Source: Linepithema humile (lineage: Eukaryota > Arthropoda > Insecta > Hymenoptera > Formicidae). From it: a DNA stretch of 64,000 nucleotides. Shown here in pieces: positions 26,060 through 54,194 of the stretch (the stretch's first letter is position 1; each line of letters opens with the position of its first letter). The position numbers were made by a program, and so were the translations under genes. Below the pieces are notes generated by a model. That model did not search any database and was not told the origin of the DNA. It saw only the letters and a program-made list of their open reading frames with translations. The stretch covers positions 11,029,001 through 11,093,000 of the forward strand of contig NC_090135.1 in the NCBI RefSeq assembly GCF_040581485.1. The letters are read 5' to 3'.

Positions 26060-28790
26060 CGTCGAGCATTTACTTTAAAGTAAAGCGATTTCCTTTTACA
26101 CATTATGATCCCACACCGTGCCGCTTGGCGAGCTATCTTTCAGATTATCCAACGCGCTGGTATCATTACCAGACACGCGAGCCGAAAAGAGCACCAGTTG
26201 TCAGCGACGAGAAAAAATTGCTTCCGATCATGCCGACGGATAAGGATGAAAAAGTTAAGATACCGGTTTCCTCTATTTCCTGTTTCTAAGAGAAAAATAA
26301 GAACGGATCTGCATTCTGGTTGGGAAATAGGAAAAGAGAGAAAAAGACAGAAGAAACTTCTAAAAAAAGTCAAAGAAAATATGATATATTTTGTGAAATG
26401 GAAAATGATTGAAAAGAAACAACAAAGTTACATTACATTACGTTAAATAATTCCATTTATTTTTCGTTTAACTAATTTTACTTTTTCTCAACGAATACTT
26501 GATGAATTGCGTGGAAAAATATTTTTAACAATGCTCTTTAACGCCTGATAGTTAACATTTTTTTACATTAATTTAATTTTGAACTGTGTAGTGAATTTTT
26601 TTAATTAAATTAACAAGAAATTATATTATTCAAGGAAGAACAACTGATGATAGTTTAACTTATGACATATTAATTACAAAATCGCAGCAAGACAAGAGTG
26701 CAATAATCTGCGCCGTCGATTGTGCGTAGCAAACATTGCTCTGATAGGAAGAATTACTACTTTCTAATTGCCATCCGGATAATTAGCTGGGCCAGTAATT
26801 TTCGCAAAACACGGTTTCGATAATAATCGAATTTGTTGCGAGTTGCAATCTGTTGAACATGATCCGGAAACGATGTTCGTCATTTTGCCGATAGCTTTCA
26901 TTTTTCAGAAAGAAATCATCACTTAATTCTTTAAGTACAATAACGTGCATAATTAGCACGATTATATTTACATCATTATGTTTAAAATATATGAGCAGTA
27001 TGGAATAATAAAGTCATAAAAATTCATAAAGATATAAAAGCCACGAAGCCGAGAAGAGCTATAAATCATTAACATTTTTTAATTAATTTTATTATTTAAC
27101 TAATTCCGTAATTAATTAATTTAATTAATTTTATAATTATTGTCATAACAGATAATCATTATTTGCGTCTATCATTTATCGAAAAAAAAATTAAAATTAT
27201 ATTTTTTATTTAATTCGAAACATGATGCGAGAGAAAAAGAACTTAGGACTTCTATAATTAATTTCTCTTTCGATTTGACAGGAAGACTTTTTAAAAGAAA
27301 GAGTTGTACGATAGTGATAGGACAACGTAGATGCATCGATCGAGGCTCGTCAAAGCTTCTCAAGAATTTAAAATTGATGGGGTCGGGATCGGGACGCTGT
27401 TTCCTGGACAGGACTCCCTACTTTACGTCCGACAGGTAAACCGGGTAGATAATGGGATCGAATCTCCCCAGAAAGAGAACGTAGTAGTGAAGCTGTCAGG
27501 GAAAAGCGATGACACTTCGGCCACCGATTCACGTCAACGGTGCATCGTATAAGCTCTTTGATCGCGCCGATAAACTGGCGAAAGATTTTCATGCTAGTTT
27601 GTCTTTTCGTAATCTGATTAGATCAAAGCGCTTGTGCCGTTCTCGAAAATTGCTCCACTGATTCCCATGATAGTTTACAGCTTAACTTATCAAAAAATTG
27701 TCGACCCTAAAATATTTCTCCTCGTCGTGTGAGAACCAACGCAAATCTTCCGACTTGTGTTGCTTCCTCAATTTGATTTACGATATATTTTTAATTTCTG
27801 GTCAAATAGAAATTATAATTATTATCGGATGGATATAATTTGAGAAATAAATTTACAATAAAAGATAAAATTATATAATTTTGTAAAATTATATATTACA
27901 TATTTACATGATTTTAATTATGTAATTTTTATATTCATTATTTATTCGTATTTCCTGAAGTTTAATAAATGTATTAATAAATGAAGTTTAAAGCCAGCGA
28001 TTTTGAAAAACAGACTGAGATGGGGAGGGCGAAGGCAGGAAGGATACAAAAGGTGTCATCCTTCTTCTCTCACTTTCTCTTTCGCTCTCGGGCCGATTTA
28101 AACGTCTTTATGGGTTCCTCGGCTATTAACCGAGACCGTCGGAACAGGTACGGCTGTTTTTTCAGAGCCTGATTTTCTTGTATCTGCGAAATCTCTCAAA
28201 CGGTTAGTGCTTAGTCGTGAAAGACTGATGACGCTATGATCATTCAGACGTTGCGACCGAATGGCACTGCTGTTCGAAGATCGGTGTATCGTTAGCGCCT
28301 TGATTCGTTTTTGTAATTTTTTTTCGGCATGAGAAAAAATCTTTAATAAAAAAATTTTATAAATCTTATAAGAGCAAAATTTGAAACCATTTCCACTTTT
28401 TTAATCTGTTTCATCTTTTAATTTTTTTCTCAACTGGTTAAATTTGTATCATTTTGAAACCGTAAAATAATATCACCATGCAATAATGAAGCTGAATAAT
28501 TGAACTTTAATATTATGTAACTGTGGAAATAATTAAACGCTATCAATATATACGATAATATAAATAAATAATTAAATGCCTTTATATGCAATAATTGTAC
28601 CAAATAATTAAAAGCCATTAATCTATAAATAAAAAACAAATTATTTAATATTGAATGAAATTTAGTAACTCAAAATATTAGAAATAAAAGAACAGAAACG
28701 AGAAATATGGAGTAAATATTCAAGATATGCACTAATAGGAAGAAGTAGCAAAATGCTATTACCGCATGGTAGTGGAATAAATAATTAAGT
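26060..28790. other. AT-rich DNA, no recognised gene
   Basis: Mostly AT-rich. A GC-richer island at about 27310-27600 holds frames open on both strands; the plus frame reads FKIDGVGIGTLFPGQ before a GTAAAC. I recognise no family, and it is not a convincing missing ferlin exon. Confidence 0.45.
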
Positions 28791-28796
28791 GTTAGG

Positions 28797-29300
28797 AACG
28801 CGCGCGCGCTAGTTAACGATCACCTTGCGGCGCGGTGCTCGCGCCCTTACGTTACAGAACCATCTCCGAGTTAAGGGGAGGGCGTCGAGACTGACAGGCG
28901 GCGATGGTTAAGGAGGGTTTAAGGGGGTTCCGGGACAATGCAAATCTGTAATTATAAGCGCGCCGGTCTTGTGCTTTCGCTTCTTTTTTCATGTAAAATC
29001 TCTTGCAGCCCCGTATTATCGCCTTAAATCAACAAAGCCGCTCCTCCGATTCGAAGGTGGTTCGGCGAAGGTTCCGGGGTGTGGGAAAGGGAGCGGCGGG
29101 GCGGGCGGGAGGGTTAAGGTTGAGAAGGAGAGGAGAGCAGACTGCAGCCGCGGCAGGGCACGAGAGGGACTTTAATAACAGGTCTCGCTTAATAACCCAT
29201 GTCCCGCACAGGCCCAAACTGAATGTCATTGCAGTAGATTCGATCACATGACTCGACACTGTTCGTACGGCGAGGAGGCGTCACGTTCGACGCAATAGAT
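28797..29300. other. CpG-rich island 2 kb upstream of the ferlin gene
   Basis: A GC-rich block begins with a CG run (28800-28809) and includes GGGGAGGG-type purine tracts and a G-quadruplex cluster. It is the nearest CpG-rich patch upstream of the first ferlin exon found, so it could hold the promoter and a non-coding first exon. No TATA box or initiator is clear. Confidence 0.35.
29076..29113 (+). other. Clustered G-quadruplex-type motif
   Basis: Seven runs of three or four G occur in 38 bp (29076-29079, 29083-29085, 29089-29091, 29098-29101, 29103-29105, 29107-29109, 29111-29113). The last four are separated by single bases, which favours a stable intrastrand quadruplex. Confidence 0.65.
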
Positions 29301-31240
29301 TCCTGTGAGATAGTATACAGAACAGGAAGATTTTCACTGACGCGTTGATTTGGTAAATCGTCGAGTTTCCATCATCGATGAAGATAATATCGGCAGTTTG
29401 CAAAGCCAGACGACATTCGTGTTCGAAGGATATCTCTTTGAAGATTATAGAGTTACGTTGTACACGCGTGTGTTATGTGTAATTGTTTATCTTTTTAATT
29501 TTATATAATTTTTTTATATAAATAAGAAATTATGTCGAGAGTAAGAAAATTTTATTTGTCAAAGCATTAGATTACTTTACACTGCTGAATTTCTGTTTCG
29601 AATTCAACTTTGAATTAATTACAATTTTTTTAAATTGTATTGCGAGTATCGACATATTTTAACGCGCAAGTTAGTAGTTGTTTTAATTTTTTATGATTCT
29701 CGTTATGTCACACGCATGCTTATCATTTTGCTATCATCTTGCTATCGTTCGCACGATGAAATTTAAGCAGGATAGACAACAGCGGAAGAAATTGCTCCGT
29801 ACTTTTATTATAATACATTTCAAATCGCGATTGCGATAAATATTATAAGATTATTTAAACTGTTCGAACTGCTTCATCATCTGAAATTTTTGAGCATTAG
29901 TTATCGATGTTATAAAATTACTACTTGGCGAAAAAGATTTTCTCACTTATAAAAATTTCTAATTTTAAATGTGTTTTAATAATTAATTTAATTGAAATCA
30001 TATCGTATTTAAAAGGAAAATCAAAGGAAACCATTTCATCCTAGTAATGTCATCTAAAGTTCAGTTTTATAAACTGTATGTTTTTCGACGTCGATAACTT
30101 ACTTATTGGCGTCAATATACCTTGAAGAGATTCCAGAGTCATCTATTTTATCGATCAGAAGCAATATTCTTAAAATTACTCGAATAAATATCATTTGCAA
30201 TTTGCACAATAAATCCTACAATACAATTCTACAATAAAAAGAACATTTTATTTTAAAAAAGTAGCTCAAAAGAGAGTCGATTTGTCCCGCTGTTTTACAC
30301 GGAGTGCTTACCGACTCTGTTCAGTACCGTCAGAGAAAAGTGATATTTTTAAAAATGCTTACAGATTCCTGCTTGGTACTACTCTCTGCAATCAGAAAGT
30401 TAAAATTACATAGCTACATCTATTTTCGATGCTGCTATTTGATACATGTCTGTGCTATATATATAAAAATTCTGATTTAAAAATATATTCCGTGTACAGA
30501 TTTAGTTGTATACAATAAAATTGAATTCCAAGTATTTTGTTATTAATAAATAAAGAAGAATAAACTGCGAAAAATTTGCGCAAATGCATTTTATTACAAA
30601 TGCACTTTTTTATTAAATTAATCGACTAGAATATACTGCGTAAACTACTTGTTATTGATTTTGAACTTATATTTTTGATGCGTACATTTTGAAACATAAA
30701 CTGAGTGTTGTTTTGCTGCAGCTTATATAATATTTAAGCTATAATAATGATTTTAGCCGTTTATATAATATTTAACTCTGGAAAAATATAAAAATTATGT
30801 ACTTTAGTAAAAGAAGAAGAAAAGATTGAGCCATGAATATGTTAGATGAAACGTATGTATCGTTGCCTACGCTATCCTTGTTAGGAATCTCGAAATCTAG
30901 ATTTCTCTCTTTTCATTATTTGCATATTTTTATGTATTAAAATCTCTTGAAGTAACGAATGTATTTGTTTATTTACAATTTGATATAAATTGGATTGCGG
31001 TATCTTTATATTTCTTTAATTAATTGTATTAAAACGACAATGTTGTTTTTAATAAATATTAAAAGCAAGAAGAAGATAGAACGTACGAAAGAAAATGCTT
31101 TTAAAAAAAACCTTTACGAAAAGGCGTAAAGAAAGATAGAAAAGTTCACCGATGAAAAACTTTGTCGAAGAACACTGGAATTGCACTCGTATTTTGTCCG
31201 TCGCCTTGTATTGTGTCGGCGGTGTATAAATTTTGGACCC
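29301..31240. other. AT-rich DNA upstream of the ferlin gene; C2A exons not found
   Basis: I searched this stretch for the C2A domain expected before C2B in otoferlins. I found no open segment with C2A character, only short AT-rich frames. An in-frame TAA at 31227 closes the frame upstream of the first ferlin exon. Confidence 0.5.
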
Positions 31241-31244
31241 TCGC

Positions 31245-46981
<15,737 letters not shown>

Positions 46982-47800
46982 TTTGTGAACGTTATTTAAC
47001 AAATATATATGCATTTGAATTAGCTTTTACTGTATAAATTTATAAAACTTGCATTATTAGTATCATAGATAAGACAGAGATTATAATAATATGTTAAAAA
47101 TATATTCTTCTTTACCTGAAATGTGTTATAAACGCAAGAAATATTTTCTCGCAGATCGGAGTACTATATAAAACAATGAATTTATTTTGCAGATTCGTAT
47201 CAATATAAAATTAATTAGTCATTAATGAATGACATAGCTTCGGTTCACAGTCGATGTATCTCGCGTTGCAGATGTGACGACACTGCGTATCGGCGCCAAG
47301 AGTAGCTCTTGCGTGATACGAATGCTTCGAATATCACAGTATTAAACACGGTGTGCATAAAGAAAGTCAATAGTGTGCAATCGTCGTGTACCGTATTATT
47401 TATTTGTTCAACGTATCCGCTTACAAATATCGGAAGTGTCATGCAGATGTCATGTGGACTGATATTTAATTACATATATCATATTGCATTAATTAATGCG
47501 CGCGATTCTAATTAATCGGGTTTTCTAATCGACCTTATCATATCTAATACGAATGAGTGTTCGGATCAATGATGAAGTCGAGCAGAAGGTAATAATGAAC
47601 AAATTTATTTATTATATTTATTGTTATAATTAATATTCGTTCTAATTGTGTATAATTATATTGTAATTAATTTCAATGATTTGACAACGCTACGATCATA
47701 ATTGTACGTTGTCGATCAATCTTTCTCTTTCACTCATCTTCTCTCTTCCTTCTTTACGTCTGCCTAGCTAGCCCGTCCGCTTTGTACAAATAAAATAAAA
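46982..47800 (+). other. Probable ferlin 3' UTR and polyadenylation region
   Basis: AT-rich sequence follows the ferlin stop. The first good AATAAA signals overlap at 47789-47799; an ATTAAA variant at 47342-47347, followed by a GT-rich stretch, could serve earlier. No other gene is seen. Confidence 0.4.
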
Positions 47801-50800
47801 AATGTGATGCAAAATGAGGATTCAAAGCCAAGCTGGTTGTCATTTGCTTATAATCTTTATTTTTTTTAATTTAATGCTTAGTAAATTTTTCCGCTAATCT
47901 TTTAGCCATCTTCAACACTTGTTAAATCGAAATTTAGCGTTATTTAGCACAATGGAAATATTTTTACTTTGTATTTTGCAGAGAGGAACAGATTTAATGT
48001 CACGGAATTTATTTCTCTCTTTTACGATTGAAAATGTTAAGTTCAAGGTTTCGTTGTACATAAATCGATTAATAAATCTCTGACGCGATATTTATTTTTG
48101 AAAAGTTTTATTTGACTACGACAATATATAAAACGTTAAATTTGAATTGTTATATTTGCCAAATTGGAAACAGCAGTTTAAACAACAATATTTATCTGCG
48201 TCTTTATTTGCTTGACGATACAGTTTCAAACAGAGATGCTACAATTATTTATAATAAATATTAAATTTTGAAATTTTATGTATTATATTATATTGTATAA
48301 ATTAAATGGTATACTTCTGAATAAATGCTAGGATGCGTTTATTAATGTTTTAAACAAGAGGATGTTTAATGCACGAATAATAATTATTGTTATATGTTTT
48401 TAATATTTATCTCGTCTTTACATATAAACTAGCGGAATGGTGCGCACTGTGATTGACGAACTCATGATATACGTATACACGGATAATCGTTTGTTTGTCT
48501 GCGATTAATGACTAAAGGCAGATATGCAACGTTGATATTGCGAATATTGGCGTTTTTAATCGCTGAAAACTTGTACGCTTCGAAATTTTAATATTTTCAA
48601 TGCATGTATAATTTATTTGAGAAAGGGCGGGGAGGAATATATATTCAAAAAAGCTGAAGAGTGTTGAGATCGTATTACACAAATTGAAAATTTGAACAAT
48701 AATACAATTCTAAATTATTCGAGGCGGTTAATCCAATTTAGCAAAACTTGTCATATTTTTGTAGAAAGCTTAAATTATTCAAAACTTCTAATTCTATTGT
48801 GGAACAGTATTATTCTTATTTTTAAAAATTCATATAATAATTTATAAAGTTTTTTTTTATTCCGTCGTTTTATATTGATTGCCAGTGCAAGAAATCCTGC
48901 AATTGTAGAAATGAATATTAACGACGTGATTATCGTCGCATATTATTTTATGATCCTTTTTAATGCGTAATTGATACGAGATATCGCATAACATAAACCA
49001 ATTAATTAGCGCTTTATAATGACTTTCGCCGTCGATATAAGTAATAAAATGTATTTAACATGCCCGGTCTACGAGGGAGCGATGAAATGCATTTGCATTG
49101 TGGGAGGGCAGAACGTTACACATTACGCCTTCGCGTGTCTCGTTACTAATTAATGTGTGCCGCCGATCGATAACAATAGATTAACCACCGATATGACGGT
49201 ACAATGAATGTCATTTCGATGCTCCGTGACGATAAATAAATTTCACAGCTAAATTTGTCCAGAATATAAATCGCGGACGTCCCCACGGGAATAGTTATAC
49301 GAATTGTATAAAAAATGTATAATTCTAGTGCCTTCTCGTGGCACCCGATATAATTAAATTGGACTTTACTAGGAATTGTTATTTGCATAATTCGTTGCGC
49401 ATGAGTTGCACGAGGAATCGTTAATACATTATTTGTAACAATGCAATATGCATTTACGTAGCATAATACATTTACAAAGCGTTCGCAAACGTTTAGCTCT
49501 CTCGTGCACTAATTAATTAAAGCTAAAGTATATGTTTTTCTGTTTTATCTAAATTACACGTTGAACTTTTCTCCACGCATTTCAGTTAAAGCTTAAAGAT
49601 CTCACGCAATATTGTTTGTATTTTGCAATAATTTTTTTACAAAACCTGAATATAATAATGTGTTCTATTAGTCTGAAAAATATTAGCATAAGAGAAAATT
49701 TACCATCTCTTTATGCTTAAGAAAAATATATTACAACAAATATGTTAAAGATAGCGCCACAAAAATTGATTTCAATTTGGCTAATGCGTCCGTAGATATA
49801 AAGAAATGCGAGGAATTTGGATTACTCTGTAACGTGGAAGCATTCTTCTTGAGATATATAATATCTTATTATTAAATAATATTCTGAACGATAAATTCTT
49901 GAGAATAACCCTTTCTTCGCATCTCTACACGGTTCTCATAAATTTTACTTGAGTTGCGATAAAAGTTATAACAAAATAGAATTCAGACAATACAGAAATT
50001 CTCTTTTCCTCTCTCTGATAAGATAAAATCAGGAAAAATATTTAAGAGCATATATTAAAAAAAAAAAAAGTTTTCTAAAAACATAATTAATTATTTTAAC
50101 ATATTTTAACTAGATGTTATTATGAAATAGGTATTATTATAATTGTACGTTGATACTGATCGGAAAGAATATAGTAACTAGATGTAGAAATTAAATTGAT
50201 AAATTTAATAAATTAAGAATAAATTTATTGAAAGAATTAATCACAAGAAAAATAGGAGAACTGAGAGTGATCAATAAAATGGTACTGTAATAACGAAAAT
50301 TCGACAGATACCGAAGGACCGTCCATATCACTTCACAATAGCTTTTCTGTTCAATTCCAACGTAATTTCAGCTCATTTCTTCCGCTATTACATCCAATGC
50401 GCGATGTGTGTCACACATTTTTCTCTCTTTTATTCTAACCAAGCTATTCTATAGCTTAAACCTATTAATTTTTGATGCTTCATGAAAAATTTAACAAAAT
50501 AGGCTTCCTTGTATCGCTCTTGCATCAAAGTCGTTTGATTGTTCGATGAGTAATGTGACGTAACAGAGATCGATAGCTCGTTCTATCGTACAATTTATTT
50601 CGTCCAGCCTAAGTGCTGCTTTGTGTCGTACTTGTGTTAAAATGCGGCATATATTTTTAATGACATATCGCGAGGTATTTACAGAAGATATATATTTTCA
50701 GCATTGCGCAATAATAATGTGCTTTCCAGCACGAAAAATGTTATCACAAACTTTGTATTAATGTTACTTATTGTTTATTCTATCTATAAAAATTTAATCG

Positions 50801-53800
50801 GATATAATAATAATGCGCAAATCAAAGTGTTTACTCATGTGGAGTGTCGGCATATGGAATACATTGCAGTGCGAATTCTTCAATAATTTGCGATGCCTTG
50901 TTTTTCTTTTCTGTCCTTGATAAATATTGCAGAAGTGCTGAAAACTTTTCTCCTGTTTTTTTTTCTTGATTCCTTGAGATACTCAGGCGAAATATTCTCG
51001 AGGGTTTACCTTTTTTACAAACTTCAGTTGGACATTCGAAATTACTCGGCGTTTCTTTCGAGGGGCTAAATAATGGGATTTCGATGTTTGAGAAATTCTC
51101 CTAAAAATAACTGCTCTCTTTATATAATGAAATACGTGACATCATATGGAACTTTATAAAAGTGATAAACCCCAAGTGTTCTCTTTGAGGTTTCCCCACA
51201 AGGTTTAATCCACCGATGTAATTCAACTTTCTTTAATGAACGAGAGTCGTATCGATACTTCCAATCTATGAAATTTCCAAACTCGAATTGAACCACTTGT
51301 TTGTAGATTGGAACGTTCTCTCGTTACGGCTTTTAATGTTTCTTTTAATGGTAATTAAAAAACTGTAGTAAATGTAAAAATCGTGCAAATTGTTTTCACA
51401 GCATAGCTTTTTTTAACAACTAATGATAAGATGTAAATAATAATTTTAACACTTGGAAATATTTGCGATTTCTTATCAAACCATAATGTTTCGAATTCCA
51501 TAATAGTTTATTTATTACGCAAACAATTATTATCAAATTTAATAGTGAAATAATTTTTAAAGATTTATTTGTTATGTAACCCGATATTTCAGCAAAATCA
51601 GGAATAAATGGCACTGACTGAAAACCACATATTAACGCTCGAAAGCGTAAATAAAGGTTCTTTTATTACATTTTGGATTAAATTCGCCAATTTATTTACA
51701 CAGCTTTGAAGTGTAATATAAATATCCCAATAAAGGACTTTAAAATTTGGAATATTTTCGTGCTACGAAATTAATCTAGACCACTCTACGCGTCAATCAA
51801 TTCTGTCTAACCTGTGCCCCGTGTCAACGGTTTGCGGCTGTCCGAACAATAATCGTCCGCCGGAATTTAATTGCGACACGTGTACGCTTCAATCCTTTCA
51901 GTTTTGAATACAACGACATCATGATTACTAAAGGAGAATATCCTGGTCCGCGATTATAATTGCATCATTTTATACTCATTTTCAATGCAATAAACGTAAA
52001 TTTAGATTTCAATATAAATAAAATTTAATTTTGTAATTTTAGTCTGCGATAATTATATCGTAAGATCATTTTTTATATTTTATGTTAAATATATTTATAT
52101 ATAAGTACAAGTAAATTAAAAATTTAGGATGAGAAAAATTGATAAATTAATAGTGATAATAAAACAGTATTTAACTTTCTTTTTTTTTTATAACAAATTT
52201 TGCGATACGATGGAAGAAATATGAGTTTAATTACACTAATGTGTGATTAAATTTTTAATATGTGTGTGTGTGTGTGTGTGTGTATTATGTTTTCGTAATT
52301 AAAACTTATTTTATGAGAATTATAAGATCATGTATCACAGAATGTATCTTGGGGTCAATAATTTCTTTTTCAAGCGCTTATGCACATTATTTTAAAAAGA
52401 TACGTTTATGTCGTATTAATCAATATAATTAAAATTGGAACGCAAATGTGTGTGGTCAAGATATTGGATTTCAGCAAATAACGCAAAGCATTATTATAAC
52501 AAATAATTATAACAAAATAATAAAGATACATCATGATAATTAATTACAGCCTGGCATGCAGTTTAATTAAATTGATCGAAGCTTTACAATAAAGAAATGC
52601 ACAAATTATTATTTGGAACAACAAATAATCAGCAAAGTGCAAATTAATCATAGAAACGTCGAAGCAAAGCATTACCATTTTGAATATATTATTTGTTCCC
52701 AAATGATAGCCAAGTAATTTCCACAATATGTTAATTAATACTCTTCGTGCTAATTTTTAAAATACTAAATCTATAAGTGAATAGGAATAGCAACAAAGGC
52801 GATATATATAAAGGCTTCTATAGATAGTAAGTACTCATATATCGATACACCCCGAAGCGCGCTTCCCGAACAAAGGAATTTGCAGATCACGCTTGTGGGG
52901 ACGAATGAGTAGAACGCGAATTCACTTATTACGGATTGCAGAATCACGCTAGCGCATACATGCAGCTCGGAATGCATGCGCCGGATTGTGGCTCGGAGCA
53001 AATTCGCCCTTAATGCCTCGCGTGTGTCCTATCCGCGCTCGTATCTCGATATCACGACCGGGGCACTGACCCACCTCACCGCCTACAGCCTGATTTACAC
53101 GGTGCTTTGTTACCGTTCGGACTGCCGTACATATCTGCTCAGTGCAGGGTTTTGTAATTTCATTGGGGGAGTAAGAAAGCGTTATCTGATGCCGTATATG
53201 TGTAACATAACTGCACATGTAAATGCTTTCGCATTTAGGCCAATTGATATATACGCAAAGACACGTAACTTCCAACTGCGTCATAATTATATGATAGTTT
53301 TATTACTTTTAATACAGCTATAGTACTACAAATGGTAAAGTGATTTTTGAAAAGTGGCAACCCAATATTTGTTAAATTAAAAAAAAAAAAATTGGTAGAA
53401 AAATAAATTTTTGTAAATATTTCAAAGAAAAGCATTTCTACAGATAATTTTTTTCTCGTTATAATACATTTTTGAATTTGTAGATATTATTATTTTCTAA
53501 TCTTAAATTTAACTTACACACACATTTAGATTATTAAAACTTTAAATCTTGGATATTGCTTACACTTTATTAAATTTCAAAGTCTTTACAATTTTTTTAT
53601 ACATCTTTATAATTTTGACTTATCAATATCTTTTTATCTTATCTGTAATAGAAACTAAAGAAATTAAATTGTGTTTTAGAAATTTAGTTTAAGTTGACTT
53701 AAGTGCATCAGCATTAACAAGTTCTAAGGAAAATCACACTTAATAAAATTCTCATTAATGTATAATTAATCAAAGAGTCTTTTAGTAGTGCGAAAGCGAG

Positions 53801-54190
53801 GACATGAATTCTGCTGCATTCCCTCTATTGTGGTCAAAAAGTAAGTTAATTAGATGAGCGTCCCCAAATTATATAATGCTTTTTAGCAGCGGACTAGCGT
53901 GCCAGTTGCTAGTAAATGCGCGTGATCCAGTCTTGCGCGATAATATCGCTGGTATAACATGCGTGACTTACCGTTACCTCCTAGAAAGCTTGACTCAAGC
54001 TCGCACCGGTATTAATTTACCGTATTCCAAACCGATGCCCGTCGAAGGTTTAACGCCGGAAATAAAGTCGTGTTAGCGATAACATTGTACAACGTATTTT
54101 TATATTAAGATTTTTATCTGAGATATCATGCGTAGTGAGAAATAACCGTGAAAGTGAACAAAAAGGTGATAGAAGAAAGATCTTTTTTAA
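47801..54190. other. AT-rich intergenic DNA
   Basis: No gene is recognised in 6.4 kb. A TG microsatellite lies at 52260-52283. GC-richer patches at 52.85-53.15 kb and 53.88-54.08 kb hold frames of up to 115 codons without recognisable motifs. Confidence 0.55.
52260..52283 (+). repeat. TG microsatellite
   Basis: An uninterrupted run of about twelve TG dinucleotides in AT-rich DNA. Confidence 0.95.
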
Positions 54191-54194
54191 ATCG

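Noticed and set aside
27331..27600. Candidate upstream ferlin exon (FKIDGVGIGTLFPGQ)
   Set aside because: The resemblance to ferlin segments is superficial, frames are open on both strands and flanking splice signals are weak.
31233..31244. TTG at 31233 as the ferlin start
   Set aside because: It is not an AUG and lies just after an in-frame TAA; ATG 31245 or an upstream exon is more plausible.
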